Positions 56,437-63,583 of a DNA stretch of 64,000 bases are shown here, one piece after another. The number at the start of each line of letters is the position of its first letter. The stretch's first letter is position 1. Location: positions 222,874 to 286,873 of the forward strand of contig NZ_PZJX01000003.1 in assembly GCF_003034915.1 (NCBI RefSeq), in the 5' to 3' direction. The DNA is from Mesorhizobium helmanticense (lineage in GTDB: Bacteria > Pseudomonadota > Alphaproteobacteria > Rhizobiales > Rhizobiaceae). The notes beneath the pieces were generated by a model. That model saw only the letters and a program-made list of their open reading frames with translations, ran no database searches and was not told the origin of the DNA. A program made the position numbers and the translations under genes.

Positions 56437-57126
56437 CTATTGTGGCACTACAAGTTGAAAGACAGACATGTCGACGGCTCGACCTTCGCCGAACTGACGG
56501 GCGGTCACTAGGCCTGCCAGGTACTGCCGTCCTCGCACGACAACGATTAGGGGCGAGCCGGACTCGCCGTGCTGGGCGGGGCAGTCGTGCACAAGTGAGC
56601 CGAAGTCGGGATCCTCGACGCCGCGTCGATGCGTGATCTTGAGCAGCATACACTTGTGTACTTTAAGGCGTAGCTCGCCCGCGGCGTCCAAGCTGAAGCC
56701 GGCCTGCAGCACGCTCTGTCCAGCTAAGAGATCAGCTGGAGCCGCTATAGAGATCGGCGGCAGAGTCGATGTAGGCCAGATATTGATGAATGCCACGTCC
56801 CACCGCTCGACGATCGTGGATTGTCGGTTGCGCTGCGGATCAAACTCAAAAGGCACTCGGATCGCGCCTGCACTTGCGACGCCACTTTCACCGCCGATCT
56901 GACGCAAACGGATCGAGGCAACTCCCAGGCGCTCCCCGCCGCGATCGAAAACACAATGCGCCGCAGTGACCAACGTTTCCGGGTCGAGCAGCGCGCCTGA
57001 GCACATCGATCCGTCGGATAACGTGACCAATCCTACTGTCGCGGCGAGGACCTTTAACGAAGAAGAGATAACCCCTAGGGCCGCGATCAACATGAGTCCA
57101 GACCGCGTGCCCCACCGACTTTTCAT
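56437..57126 (-). CDS. Exported trypsin-like (S1) serine protease
   Basis: 229 residues. Signal sequence (GLMLIAALGVISSSLKVLA), then an S1 fold with the catalytic triad His57 (TLVTAAHCVF), Asp110 (ERWDVAFINIW) and Ser189 (HGESGSPLIVV; the usual motif is GDSGGP). Cys pairs C42/C58 and others fit the fold. It lies 11 bases upstream of the vWA gene and is the first gene of the minus operon. Acting in the periplasm, it may process or activate the other exported proteins of the cluster (inference). Confidence 0.9.
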   Translation of the reverse strand: MKSRWGTRSGLMLIAALGVISSSLKVLAATVGLVTLSDGSMCSGALLDPETLVTAAHCVFDRGGERLGVASIRLRQIGGESGVASAGAIRVPFEFDPQRNRQSTIVERWDVAFINIWPTSTLPPISIAAPADLLAGQSVLQAGFSLDAAGELRLKVHKCMLLKITHRRGVEDPDFGSLVHDCPAQHGESGSPLIVVVRGRQYLAGLVTARQFGEGRAVDMSVFQLVVPQ

Positions 57127-57780
57127 GCGTCGAAACAGTCCTATTGACGTTGCTCAGGGTGCAACCGCAAAGGCGTGCAGAAATGTTTGAACAGCATAGT
57201 GCCTGCGACCACTTTGTACAATGGATCATAGTTTACCAATCGTGAACAGCAAAGAACGGATTCATAAAAGCCACCAATATGCGCAAGGGGAAACCAACGC
57301 CCCGGTTTGGAGGTCAGATCAGGTCAACACACGCGAGCGCCTGAAGGTCTGGTTATGGAATGCCGCCTCAATAGCCGTCAGTCGCTAACGGGCAAAATGA
57401 GAGCTTATAACGGGGGCAGGGGGCGGTTCATGGAGCAAATGAGATGAAAGCTGCGACCAGCTTATCGCTGCTCGCGAAACAGTCGATTTCGAACATAGCG
57501 ATTTGCTTAGTGCGAACACTCTCAACAAAGTCGTATCGAAAAACTTCACTGCTTCTATTGCGAGTTGCGTGGAACAATCGCATGGGTTGGTGAACCCGTA
57601 TCTGATCGACTAACCATCGTAATGACGCGGCAGAATGGCGGCGGTCATTTCTCGCAACGCTTGCAGGCGAGGGCTAGCACAAGCTGGGGTGATGATAATT
57701 CGTGAACGCTGGTCGATTGGCTAGAATTTAAGCTATTCGTCTGTCGCTGGAACAATTGACCTGATGGCAGCTTACCGCAG
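57127..57780. other. 654-bp gap upstream of the protease operon
   Basis: No protein-like frame on either strand and no strong hairpin. It must hold the promoter of the minus operon near 57130-57230, which is AT-rich. AT content is above the window average throughout. Confidence 0.45.
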
Positions 57781-57942
57781 ATGAGATATCTTGCGCTGCT
57801 AATGATCCTGTTCGTCTGCGCCTGCATCACGAAGCCGACCGTGCTTGGATACGCCGAACGACATAAGTTGATGTCCGGCTCTAAGGTGAAAAAGGAGCTA
57901 GCGCATCAACCTCCGCCTGATGCGCCCCGACGATTGTCTTAG
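57781..57942 (+). CDS. Small lipoprotein (53 aa)
   Basis: 53 residues: hydrophobic start MRYLALLMILFVCAC with lipobox-like VCAC, then a short basic and Pro-rich tail (ELAHQPPPDAPRRLS). The ribosome-binding site is weak, so support comes from the signal pattern and the terminator about 110 bases downstream. Could be an entericidin-like or colicin-lysis-like small lipoprotein; not recognised. Confidence 0.45.
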   Translation: MRYLALLMILFVCACITKPTVLGYAERHKLMSGSKVKKELAHQPPPDAPRRLS

Positions 57943-58050
57943 GCGCGCCGGCAGCGATCAGAAGTACAACAGCAGCGCGCCAGTTTTCCATCCGCATCCT
58001 CCATCGTTGACCTTATGCAGGGCTTTCCCCAGCCTCCAGAAACTGCCCCG

Positions 58051-58077
58051 CCGCTCGAAAAGGTAGCGGGCTTTTTT
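58051..58077 (+). terminator. Intrinsic terminator
   Basis: Stem CCGCT (58051-58055) with AGCGG (58065-58069), then GC and six T. Downstream of the small lipoprotein gene at 57781. Confidence 0.6.
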
Positions 58078-58165
58078 GTTGCATGAGCGGAACCTGATAT
58101 GTGGGCGCTGGTTTCGTAAACGGCAGCTTCCCTCGCTGCTGGTCAAGAGCCGGCAAATCTTGACC

Positions 58166-58196
58166 GGGCCCGCTTCCTCGCCAGTGAGGCGGGCCC
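58166..58196. other. Strong GC hairpin without T-run
   Basis: Outer arms GGGCCCG (58166-58172) and CGGGCCC (58190-58196), inner CCTC/GAGG, loop GCCAGT, with a three-base bulge on the left arm. No coding context on the plus strand; may terminate or stabilise a short transcript. Confidence 0.55.
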
Positions 58197-58229
58197 ACTA
58201 CCTGCGCTCCTCAGTCGGCGGCAATAGCC

Positions 58230-58388
58230 CTAGTTTGAGATCTTGGGCGAAGAACGGATCTGGCCAGCAGTGGTGATTGGCGAGCGGACGATGACCTCCA
58301 ACGCGTCGCCCACCGAAATGCCGTTCTTTTGAGCGAGAACTTGCGCCAATGCATTCATCTTCGGATCTGTGTAAAATTTGACTTTCAT
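58230..58388 (-). CDS. Possible small protein (52 aa)
   Basis: 52 residues from ATG 58388, starting MKVKFYTDPKMNALAQVLAQ and continuing KNGISVGDALEVIV. The composition and the ISVGDALEVIV helix look like a real short soluble protein, perhaps a ribbon-helix-helix-type fold. The frame is open upstream, but that part is not protein-like. Weak ribosome-binding site. Unknown. Confidence 0.4.
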   Translation of the reverse strand: MKVKFYTDPKMNALAQVLAQKNGISVGDALEVIVRSPITTAGQIRSSPKISN

Positions 58389-58521
58389 CACCACTGCAAG
58401 CCCCCTCACTGATGTTCGAGGCACCCAACATTTATTGAAGCAGAAATTTCCGTGCGAGGCGGTGCCTTCAATGCGCGCGAGTGTCAGGAATGAGGGACCA
58501 TGGGTCTCGGCTGCTCCAGAC

Positions 58522-58554
58522 CCTTCCCGCTTCGGAAAGGTGGAGGGTTTTTTT
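58522..58554 (+). terminator. Intrinsic terminator
   Basis: Imperfect GC-rich stem between CCTTCCCG and GGAAAGG/GGAGGG followed by seven T (58548-58554). No clear protein gene ends just upstream, so it may close a non-coding RNA. Confidence 0.5.
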
Positions 58555-58620
58555 GTGAGGCTTGGGAACGGCCTTCTCCTCAAAGAATTCTCTCATTGAG
58601 GGAAAGCGTGGAGCATAGCC

Positions 58621-58719
58621 ATGAAGAAAACCTACCAGACACCCACCCTGACCAGGCGCGAGGTTCTGTCCAAAGTCACGGCCGGACCCGGCCCCTCGGT
58701 CATTATTGTAGTGCCTTAG
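58621..58719 (+). CDS. Putative RiPP precursor with lasso-type leader (32 aa)
   Basis: A 32-residue peptide beginning MKKTYQTPTLTRREVLSKVT, which matches the leader pattern of alphaproteobacterial lasso/RiPP precursors (K-K-x-Y-x-x-P-x-L, then a Thr shortly before the core). The rest, AGPGPSVIIVVP, would be the core. It lacks an Asp or Glu at positions 7-9 after a candidate Gly1, so a classic lasso ring cannot form from that frame of cleavage. GGAG lies 7 bases before the ATG and a strong terminator starts 21 bases after the stop. No maturation genes are in the window. Confidence 0.6.
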   Translation: MKKTYQTPTLTRREVLSKVTAGPGPSVIIVVP

Positions 58720-58740
58720 TACCAACATAGTCCCCGAACG

Positions 58741-58774
58741 AGCCCGCTGTGCCTAACGGTGCGGCGGGCTTTTT
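58741..58774 (+). terminator. Intrinsic terminator after the RiPP-like gene
   Basis: AGCCCGC (58741-58747) pairs with GCGGGCT (58764-58770), followed by a T-run to 58774. Classic layout; closes the 58621-58719 transcript. Confidence 0.8.
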
Positions 58775-58837
58775 GCTTTGCGCGAAATCGCCAATTGGGA
58801 TTAGCTGCGCCAGATCGATCTGGTGTGGGAGGGTCAC

Positions 58838-59047
58838 ATGCCGATTCGTCGAAAAGCCGAGGAAGCTGGCGTATTCACTCCGTCCGAAGTTGCCTTGCTG
58901 GGCCGCGTATTCGACCGGCTCAAGATTGAGGGCCAATCCGAGCAACGGCGCGAAGCGCTGGCCTCTCGCATTATAGCGAATTTCTCAGCTGGCATTACGG
59001 ACGAGGACGACCTTGTTCTGGCTTCCAAGTTGCCGCTCGGTCGCTAG
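58838..59047 (+). CDS. Small conserved hypothetical protein (69 aa)
   Basis: 69 residues from ATG 58838 with GGGAGGG upstream: MPIRRKAEEAGVFTPSEVAL, LGRVFDRLKIEGQSEQRREA, LASRIIANFSAGITDEDDLV. Helical, soluble, no signal. It resembles short rhizobial proteins seen next to other small unknowns. Followed by a strong terminator at 59178. Function unknown. Confidence 0.65.
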   Translation: MPIRRKAEEAGVFTPSEVALLGRVFDRLKIEGQSEQRREALASRIIANFSAGITDEDDLVLASKLPLGR

Positions 59048-59177
59048 AATTTTAGGCCGACATTATTGATCTGACGTCGGAACAAAAGCCCGCAAAAAAA
59101 GTTGGGCAACGTCGGGTAGCCGTCCGCCAAGCCACCCCCGACAGGCGGCCAAAAGCCCACCCGTTCGAGGTCGCCGG

Positions 59178-59211
59178 AAGCCCGTCGTTTTGCTGTTAAC
59201 GGCGGGCTTTT
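59178..59211 (+). terminator. Intrinsic terminator, 10-bp stem
   Basis: AAGCCCGTCG (59178-59187) pairs with CGGCGGGCTT (59200-59209) with one G-U pair, then TTTT. Ends the 58838-59047 unit. Confidence 0.8.
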
Positions 59212-59284
59212 CACATCTCAAGTGTCTCTCAGCGAGCGGCGCACGCTTGCGCGGCGCCGTTGGAGAGCGGGAACAATGGGAACG

Positions 59285-59629
59285 CTAGCCCGATCCATTC
59301 GAGAGTTCGACGGCCTCAGCTTCCACTTGAGCCAGCCTCGCCTTGATCTCTTTCGGGTCTGCGTGTTCTAGCCCGACAACATCGTTTCGCGTTTCGTTGA
59401 GGGCCACGATGATCTCATCTAGCTTGGCGTGAATGGCAGCAGTGTCTCGGTAGCCCTGTATCAGAACGACGCCGGTTATTATGATCGCCGCGACTGAGAG
59501 CGCGTAGGTCACGACATTCGTCAGGCCAAAAGGCACCAAAGCGGTGGAAACCGCCATTGCAATAATCATCACATAGAAGCCAGGCGGCCGTGAGAGAAAT
59601 TCTGCCACGGCGAACAGAAGCTTGTTCAT
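59285..59629 (-). CDS. Low-affinity iron permease family-like small membrane protein
   Basis: 114 residues with two membrane helices (FYVMIIAMAVSTALVPFGLT and VVTYALSVAAIIITGVVLIQ) followed by the family-typical GYRDTAAIHAKLDEIIVALN and ETRNDVVGLEHADPKEI. This matches the short bacterial proteins assigned to the low-affinity iron permease family; iron transport itself is unproven for them. Inner membrane, with the charged tail probably cytoplasmic. Monocistronic. Confidence 0.75.
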   Translation of the reverse strand: MNKLLFAVAEFLSRPPGFYVMIIAMAVSTALVPFGLTNVVTYALSVAAIIITGVVLIQGYRDTAAIHAKLDEIIVALNETRNDVVGLEHADPKEIKARLAQVEAEAVELSNGSG

Positions 59630-59797
59630 GCTACATTCTCACCATCACGGTGTTGCGTGGCGTCAAAAATCACCCCGAACGCGATATGCGGGGGCTCACC
59701 TGCAAATCCAGGAATAACGGCAGAGCCCCCTTATCGGCGCAGTAAGGGACGAAGCTGCGCAGATATTGATTGGTATGGTGACGTTCGCGTTTGTGCC

Positions 59798-59890
59798 TCA
59801 TCCAATGATCATTCCAATCGCCAAGAAGGTGAATGAGACGGCAAAAATGGGAGCCAATAACCAGCGGGCTTGTTGAACGCTATTTTCCAT
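59798..59890 (-). CDS. Single-helix membrane peptide (30 aa)
   Basis: 30 residues, MENSVQQARWLLAPIFAVSF and TFLAIGMIIG, one predicted helix spanning about 10-30. An excellent GGGAGGAG lies just before the ATG, which is the main support. Such tiny hydrophobic proteins often modulate larger membrane proteins. Too short for homology by eye. Confidence 0.55.
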   Translation of the reverse strand: MENSVQQARWLLAPIFAVSFTFLAIGMIIG

Positions 59891-60102
59891 AAACTCCTCC
59901 CGTGTCCAGCGAACAATGACAATGAGCGACGGCAGTTCCCCCGCCCGGGACGCCAAGGTCCATTGCGTCCATCGGGTCAGACTTTGGTCCGATAATGGAG
60001 TGGACCGAAGTCTAAGCGGAGGAACCTTCGTGACCACCGCGGATTGGCTTCGGCGTGGCGCGAGGATGATGTCCAAGCGCAAGAGCCCATAGGGAGAATG
60101 AT

Positions 60103-60402
60103 ATGAGAGTTCATCTTTCCACTGCTGCCGTCGGCTTCCTTCTGCTGGCAGGCATCGGAGCCGCTGCCGCTCAGGATGTGATCATCGCGCCCGAGCAGGA
60201 GACCGTCATCAAGGAATATGTGAAGAAGCAGCCGCTCGCGTCGGTAAAAATCCCTGGAGTGGAGCTCAATATTGGCTCACCGCTGCCTGACACGGTCGAG
60301 CTACATGAGGTTCCTGACGTCAAATACCGCTACGTCGTCGTCGACGGCCGGACCGTCCTTGTCGATCCCGGCACACGCAAGATCGTCAAAATCATCGAGT
60401 GA
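60103..60402 (+). CDS. DUF1236 family exported protein
   Basis: 99 residues. Signal peptide (TAAVGFLLLAGIGAAAAQD), then one DUF1236 unit: VIKEYVKKQP, NIGSPLPDTVELHEVPDVKY, RYVVVDGRTVLVDPGTRKIV. Common in rhizobia and bradyrhizobia; probably an SH3-like beta fold in the periplasm; function unknown. Good AGGGAGAATGAT leader. A strong hairpin follows at 60427. Confidence 0.88.
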   Translation: MRVHLSTAAVGFLLLAGIGAAAAQDVIIAPEQETVIKEYVKKQPLASVKIPGVELNIGSPLPDTVELHEVPDVKYRYVVVDGRTVLVDPGTRKIVKIIE

Positions 60403-60426
60403 CCTGACAACTTGCGGGCAGGGGGA

Positions 60427-60454
60427 GCCCGCCGCTTCGAGGAGAGCGGCGGGC
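60427..60454. other. Perfect 10-bp stem hairpin
   Basis: GCCCGCCGCT (60427-60436), loop of 8, AGCGGCGGGC (60445-60454). No T-run. Lies between the DUF1236 gene and the next small gene; may protect the 3' end of the upstream mRNA or attenuate. Confidence 0.75.
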
Positions 60455-60490
60455 AACCTAGGACGAGGAACTTGGGGGTAGGAGCGCACA

Positions 60491-60592
60491 ATGGACTCTC
60501 GACAAACCATAATACTGGAGGCGAGCTGCCTGCTTGCCGTCCCACTGTCGATCATTCTCGTGAGTTTGCTAGCAGCTTTCATCTTTGTCTGA
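60491..60592 (+). CDS. Single-helix membrane peptide (33 aa)
   Basis: 33 residues, MDSRQTIILEASCLLAVPLS followed by IILVSLLAAFIFV; residues 8-33 form one membrane helix. GGGGTAGGAG lies 6-15 bases in front of the ATG, strong support for translation. Unknown function; similar in style to the 30-residue peptide at 59798-59890. Confidence 0.6.
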   Translation: MDSRQTIILEASCLLAVPLSIILVSLLAAFIFV

Positions 60593-60638
60593 GCTATCGG
60601 CCGCCCACTGAAAATCTTAGCGAAGGAGGCGACTGCTC

Positions 60639-60896
60639 GTGGATAAGAGGGCCGAGACAGACGCGGAGAAATTGGGCCGTGGCGAGTTTGAGCTTAAAGC
60701 CGAGAGGTATGGCGTGAACGCCCTTCTCCTCGTTGTCGAACTGATCAATTTGCTCGAAAAGCGCGGAACGATCAGCAGCGACGAGGTCGCCAAGATGGCG
60801 GACGCTGTGGAACTTGCTATCGCCGAATCCAGTCAACCCGACGTTGACAGCATCTATCTAATGCGTGCTATCGCCGCCGCTCGCAGGCCAAGATAA
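60639..60896 (+). CDS. Small helical hypothetical protein (85 aa)
   Basis: 85 residues with a GTG start behind a perfect AAGGAGG. Helical throughout (FELKAERYGVNALLLVVELI, ISSDEVAKMADAVELAIAES); the middle helix is hydrophobic but carries charges on either side, so probably soluble. Not recognised. It follows the 33-residue peptide gene by 46 bases and may share its transcript. Confidence 0.7.
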   Translation: MDKRAETDAEKLGRGEFELKAERYGVNALLLVVELINLLEKRGTISSDEVAKMADAVELAIAESSQPDVDSIYLMRAIAAARRPR

Positions 60897-60926
60897 CTTC
60901 GTGGTTTCCTAGTGGTGACTTAAGGC

Positions 60927-61118
60927 ATGCGCTGGTTTTCTTCTCCGGTTTTTGTAAGGACTGACCAACCGGAGGGCCGCCATGGTGTCGATCACGCCCA
61001 AGGAGCCGCCGAGCAGCTTCTCAAATGGACAAAACGTGGCGCCGGATGGCACAAGGGTATGAGACTTTGCCAAACTGTTCAGGAGGGTGAAGCCCGTCTC
61101 CTAAGAAATAACCGCTGA
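60927..61118 (+). CDS. Shortened DUF982-like protein (63 aa)
   Basis: 63 residues. FSSPVFVRTD, AAEQLLKWTKRG, and a Cys at the usual place (MRLCQTVQEGEARLL) fit DUF982, but the C-terminal third found in the full-length copy at 21175-21453 is missing. The gene may be truncated or a short variant. Weak ribosome-binding site. Confidence 0.5.
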   Translation: MRWFSSPVFVRTDQPEGRHGVDHAQGAAEQLLKWTKRGAGWHKGMRLCQTVQEGEARLLRNNR

Positions 61119-61268
61119 GCGCAGTCAGACTTCATTCACCAGGTCTCTCGACAGTTTCGATGCTCGCTTTCGCGAGGGCTTCGGCCTTATGGATCGGCTC
61201 AGGGCCATAGACGCCTGGAACGATACTCTCGCCGGCAGTGGAAATGGGCCGACTGCAAACCGTGCACG

Positions 61269-61490
61269 TCAGTATGTCCAGTTGGCATCCTGCTGCACGA
61301 TGGCATCCAAGATCATCGCATAGATAGTACCGGTGTCTCCCCCCGCCTCGGAGCTGGTGATGCCCACCGCCTTTGCGTCGGCGAACAGCTTCTCCGTCAG
61401 CTCGGTGACTGAGATGGCGTCGGATCCAGCTGTGTTGAGAATGTTGTTGGAAATCCACTCGTGGACGAAGTTCGCTACGACTGGGCTCAT
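61269..61490 (-). CDS. DUF768 family protein
   Basis: 73 residues from ATG 61490: MSPVVANFVHEWISNNILNT, ISVTELTEKLFADAKAVGIT, GTIYAMILDAIVQQDANWTY. Fits DUF768, a small helical family almost limited to Mesorhizobium and relatives; function unknown. AGGAG about 11 bases upstream of the ATG. No operon partners. Confidence 0.8.
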   Translation of the reverse strand: MSPVVANFVHEWISNNILNTAGSDAISVTELTEKLFADAKAVGITSSEAGGDTGTIYAMILDAIVQQDANWTY

Positions 61491-61557
61491 AACGACATAA
61501 GCTCCTGTCAAATGCGCGAACGGCTATTGTAGCTTTCATGCGTCATTCGGCAACGGC

Positions 61558-61844
61558 TCATGCCCGGGCCGCACGCAGGACAAAAAATGAAATGCTCTCG
61601 CGCATTGGTGGGCGGCCGGCCGCGCAGCCGTTGCTGGGTTGCCGCGCCGTAGGGCCATCAGCAGCCGCGAAGAGCCTTCGCTCCCGTTCCAGCGTCTCGC
61701 GGTCATTCCCATGCTTGGCAATCAGTTCCTTCACTTGCTCAGCCGTGATGCCAACCTTGTTAGCGAAAACCCAACCTCGTATTCCTCATCGCCAGCTACC
61801 CGGTCGCGGTCTCGAAAGTCGGTCTTGCTCTTATCGTCGGCCAT
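61558..61844 (-). pseudogene. DUF3606 protein gene with frameshift
   Basis: ATG 61844 (GGAGG upstream) opens MADDKSKTDFRDRDRVAGDE and EYEV, the DUF3606 N-terminus, then runs to an early stop at 61731. The conserved second half, GITAEQVKELIAKHGNDRET, continues in another frame from about 61785 to 61558. A single insertion or deletion near 61780-61790 explains the break. Either a pseudogene or a sequencing error. Confidence 0.7.
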
Positions 61845-61963
61845 CGCTCGTCCTCCATGATGGATGCAAGGCAACGCCTCCAAATGACATTTGTTTCCGA
61901 GCAAAAGCAGAATCACGTTATGTTCACTCTGGCTAATATAAAGCCCCTGCCTAGAATGAGATC

Positions 61964-62851
61964 GTGGGCAAAAAGTTGGGCACCGGCGATGGCCGGCTAA
62001 AGTTTATCGAACCGTTGATGCCGACCCTTGTCGACAAGCCGCCGGAGGGCGGCGATTGGAGTCATGAGGTCAAATTCGATGGCTACCGTTCTCAGCTCAT
62101 CATTGAAAACAACGACATCCGCATTTTCACCCGACGCGGCCTCGACTGGACAGCCAAATATCGCCATCTCGCGACCGCCGCGCACCTGCTGGAAGCTGAA
62201 AGCGCCATCATCGATGGGGAGATCATCGTCCTCAACGATGCCGACCTCTCGGATTTTTCAGCCCTGCGAAAGGCGATCACCAGCCGCCCGCATGATCTCT
62301 ATTTCGTGGCCTTCGACATAATGCACCTCAATGGCCACGATCTGCGAGACATGACCTTGGAAGAGCGACGGGTGATTCTCGCCGGCATCATCCCCGCCGA
62401 CATCCGCGTTCAGTTCAGCCAAGAGCTATCTGGTGAGGCAAAGGCAATCTACAAGCTCATTGACGATGCTGGCCTTGAAGGCATGGTGTCCAAGCGTCGT
62501 GACAGCAAATACCGCAGCGGCCGGTCGACCAACTGGCTCAAGACCAAAAGCTACGAGATTGCCGAATATGAAATTCTTGGCGTCGAGCGTGAGGCGGGCA
62601 AACCGGCGTTTGCATTGATGGCCGATCGCACGACCGGCCAGTACATCGGCTCGGCTTTCATCAACTCCAGCCGAGCAATCCGCGAACGCCTCTGGAAGCG
62701 GGTCCAGGAGCACGCAGGGCCGGCGCCCAAGGACATGAAGCGGCCCGCGACGCAATGGGTCAAACCGGGACTGATCGGCCGTGTGAAACACCTGAGAGGT
62801 GAGGAAGACCTGCGTCATGCGTCGTTGCAGGATTTTCGGGAAATAGAATGA
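61964..62851 (+). CDS. ATP-dependent DNA ligase, LigD ligase-domain type
   Basis: 295 residues, only the ligase part of the bacterial NHEJ enzyme. Adenylation Lys in motif I HEVKFDGYRSQ, then FTRRGLDWTAKY, DGEIIVLND (motif III region), GLEGMVSKRRDSKYRSGRS (motif IV) and NWLKTKSYE (motif V); the OB domain follows, with ATQWVKPGLIGRVKHLRGEE. The polymerase and nuclease domains are absent and no Ku gene is nearby. Rhizobia carry several such genes. Starts with GTG; the signal upstream is modest. Confidence 0.9.
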   Translation: MGKKLGTGDGRLKFIEPLMPTLVDKPPEGGDWSHEVKFDGYRSQLIIENNDIRIFTRRGLDWTAKYRHLATAAHLLEAESAIIDGEIIVLNDADLSDFSALRKAITSRPHDLYFVAFDIMHLNGHDLRDMTLEERRVILAGIIPADIRVQFSQELSGEAKAIYKLIDDAGLEGMVSKRRDSKYRSGRSTNWLKTKSYEIAEYEILGVEREAGKPAFALMADRTTGQYIGSAFINSSRAIRERLWKRVQEHAGPAPKDMKRPATQWVKPGLIGRVKHLRGEEDLRHASLQDFREIE

Positions 62852-62887
62852 TTCGCTAGTCCAGTTCATAAGTGCCTTCATCAACAT

Positions 62888-63244
62888 ATGACGAAACAAC
62901 TAGTTCTGATTCTTGAGGACGAGGCGATGATCGCGCTTGATCTTGAGGGCGCGTTGAAGGCAGCCGGCTTCACCGTCGTCCTGGCATCTACACGTGTCGA
63001 GGCTGAAGCGATTTTAGCTGACCACAGGCCGGATGCGGCTGTCCTTGACGTCCAGATTGGAGACGACGACTGCACTTCTGTGGCGAAAGCGCTAACAGCG
63101 CGAGGTGTGCCTTTTGTTCTTCACACTGGCCGGGACGTTGTAGATCGCGAGATTTTCTCTATCGCGGTCTGGATCTTTGCCAAGCCTACGGACACAAGAG
63201 CGATAGCGCAGACCCTTAAGTCAATGCTCTCAGAAGATGGATAG
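62888..63244 (+). CDS. Single-domain response regulator
   Basis: 118 residues, one receiver: acidic residues in LVLILEDEAMIA, phosphoacceptor Asp in AAVLDVQIGDDDC, Thr in FVLHTGRD and Lys in WIFAKPTDT. No output domain. This type (short, with a C-terminal helix) is common in rhizobial stress and general-response circuits. It follows the ligase gene by 36 bases, so the two may be co-transcribed. Confidence 0.9.
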   Translation: MTKQLVLILEDEAMIALDLEGALKAAGFTVVLASTRVEAEAILADHRPDAAVLDVQIGDDDCTSVAKALTARGVPFVLHTGRDVVDREIFSIAVWIFAKPTDTRAIAQTLKSMLSEDG

Positions 63245-63394
63245 GCGCATTGTGCAGAAAAATGGCCGACGCTCAAAATATTTGGAGGTGGGAGGAGCGC
63301 CGGCCTTGGCGGGGAAGTAGACCCGCCGCGGGGCGGTATAGCTGAGTCGTTCCGCCGCGTCATGTGGCCAGTAAGAGTGGGCATACGCCGCCCC

Positions 63395-63583
63395 TTACTT
63401 CCGCACAATCCATTCCAGTAAATCGGAATCGATATCATCGCTCCCGGTGAAATCGCTAATCAAAAGCGCAGCGAAAGTGCGCCATTGGTCCTCGGGAATT
63501 TTGTCTTCGATCACGGATTTGGTGAAGGCGTTGCGGATGATCTCGCAGTCGAACGCCGACACCGCATTGTCTACCTGGGGCAT
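63395..63583 (-). CDS. Small conserved hypothetical protein (62 aa)
   Basis: 62 residues: MPQVDNAVSAFDCEIIRNAF, TKSVIEDKIPEDQWRTFAAL, LISDFTGSDDIDSDLLEWIV. Acidic, helical, one Cys. GGGAGG about 9 bases before the ATG. Resembles short rhizobial proteins of unknown function. Confidence 0.65.
   Translation of the reverse strand: MPQVDNAVSAFDCEIIRNAFTKSVIEDKIPEDQWRTFAALLISDFTGSDDIDSDLLEWIVRK

Noticed and set aside
49841..57126. Assignment of the vWA/SUMF1/protease cluster to known cytoplasmic NTP-dependent conflict systems
   Set aside because: Those systems act in the cytoplasm and use STAND or MoxR ATPases; here most products carry export signals and the ATPase is of the MacB/LolD type.
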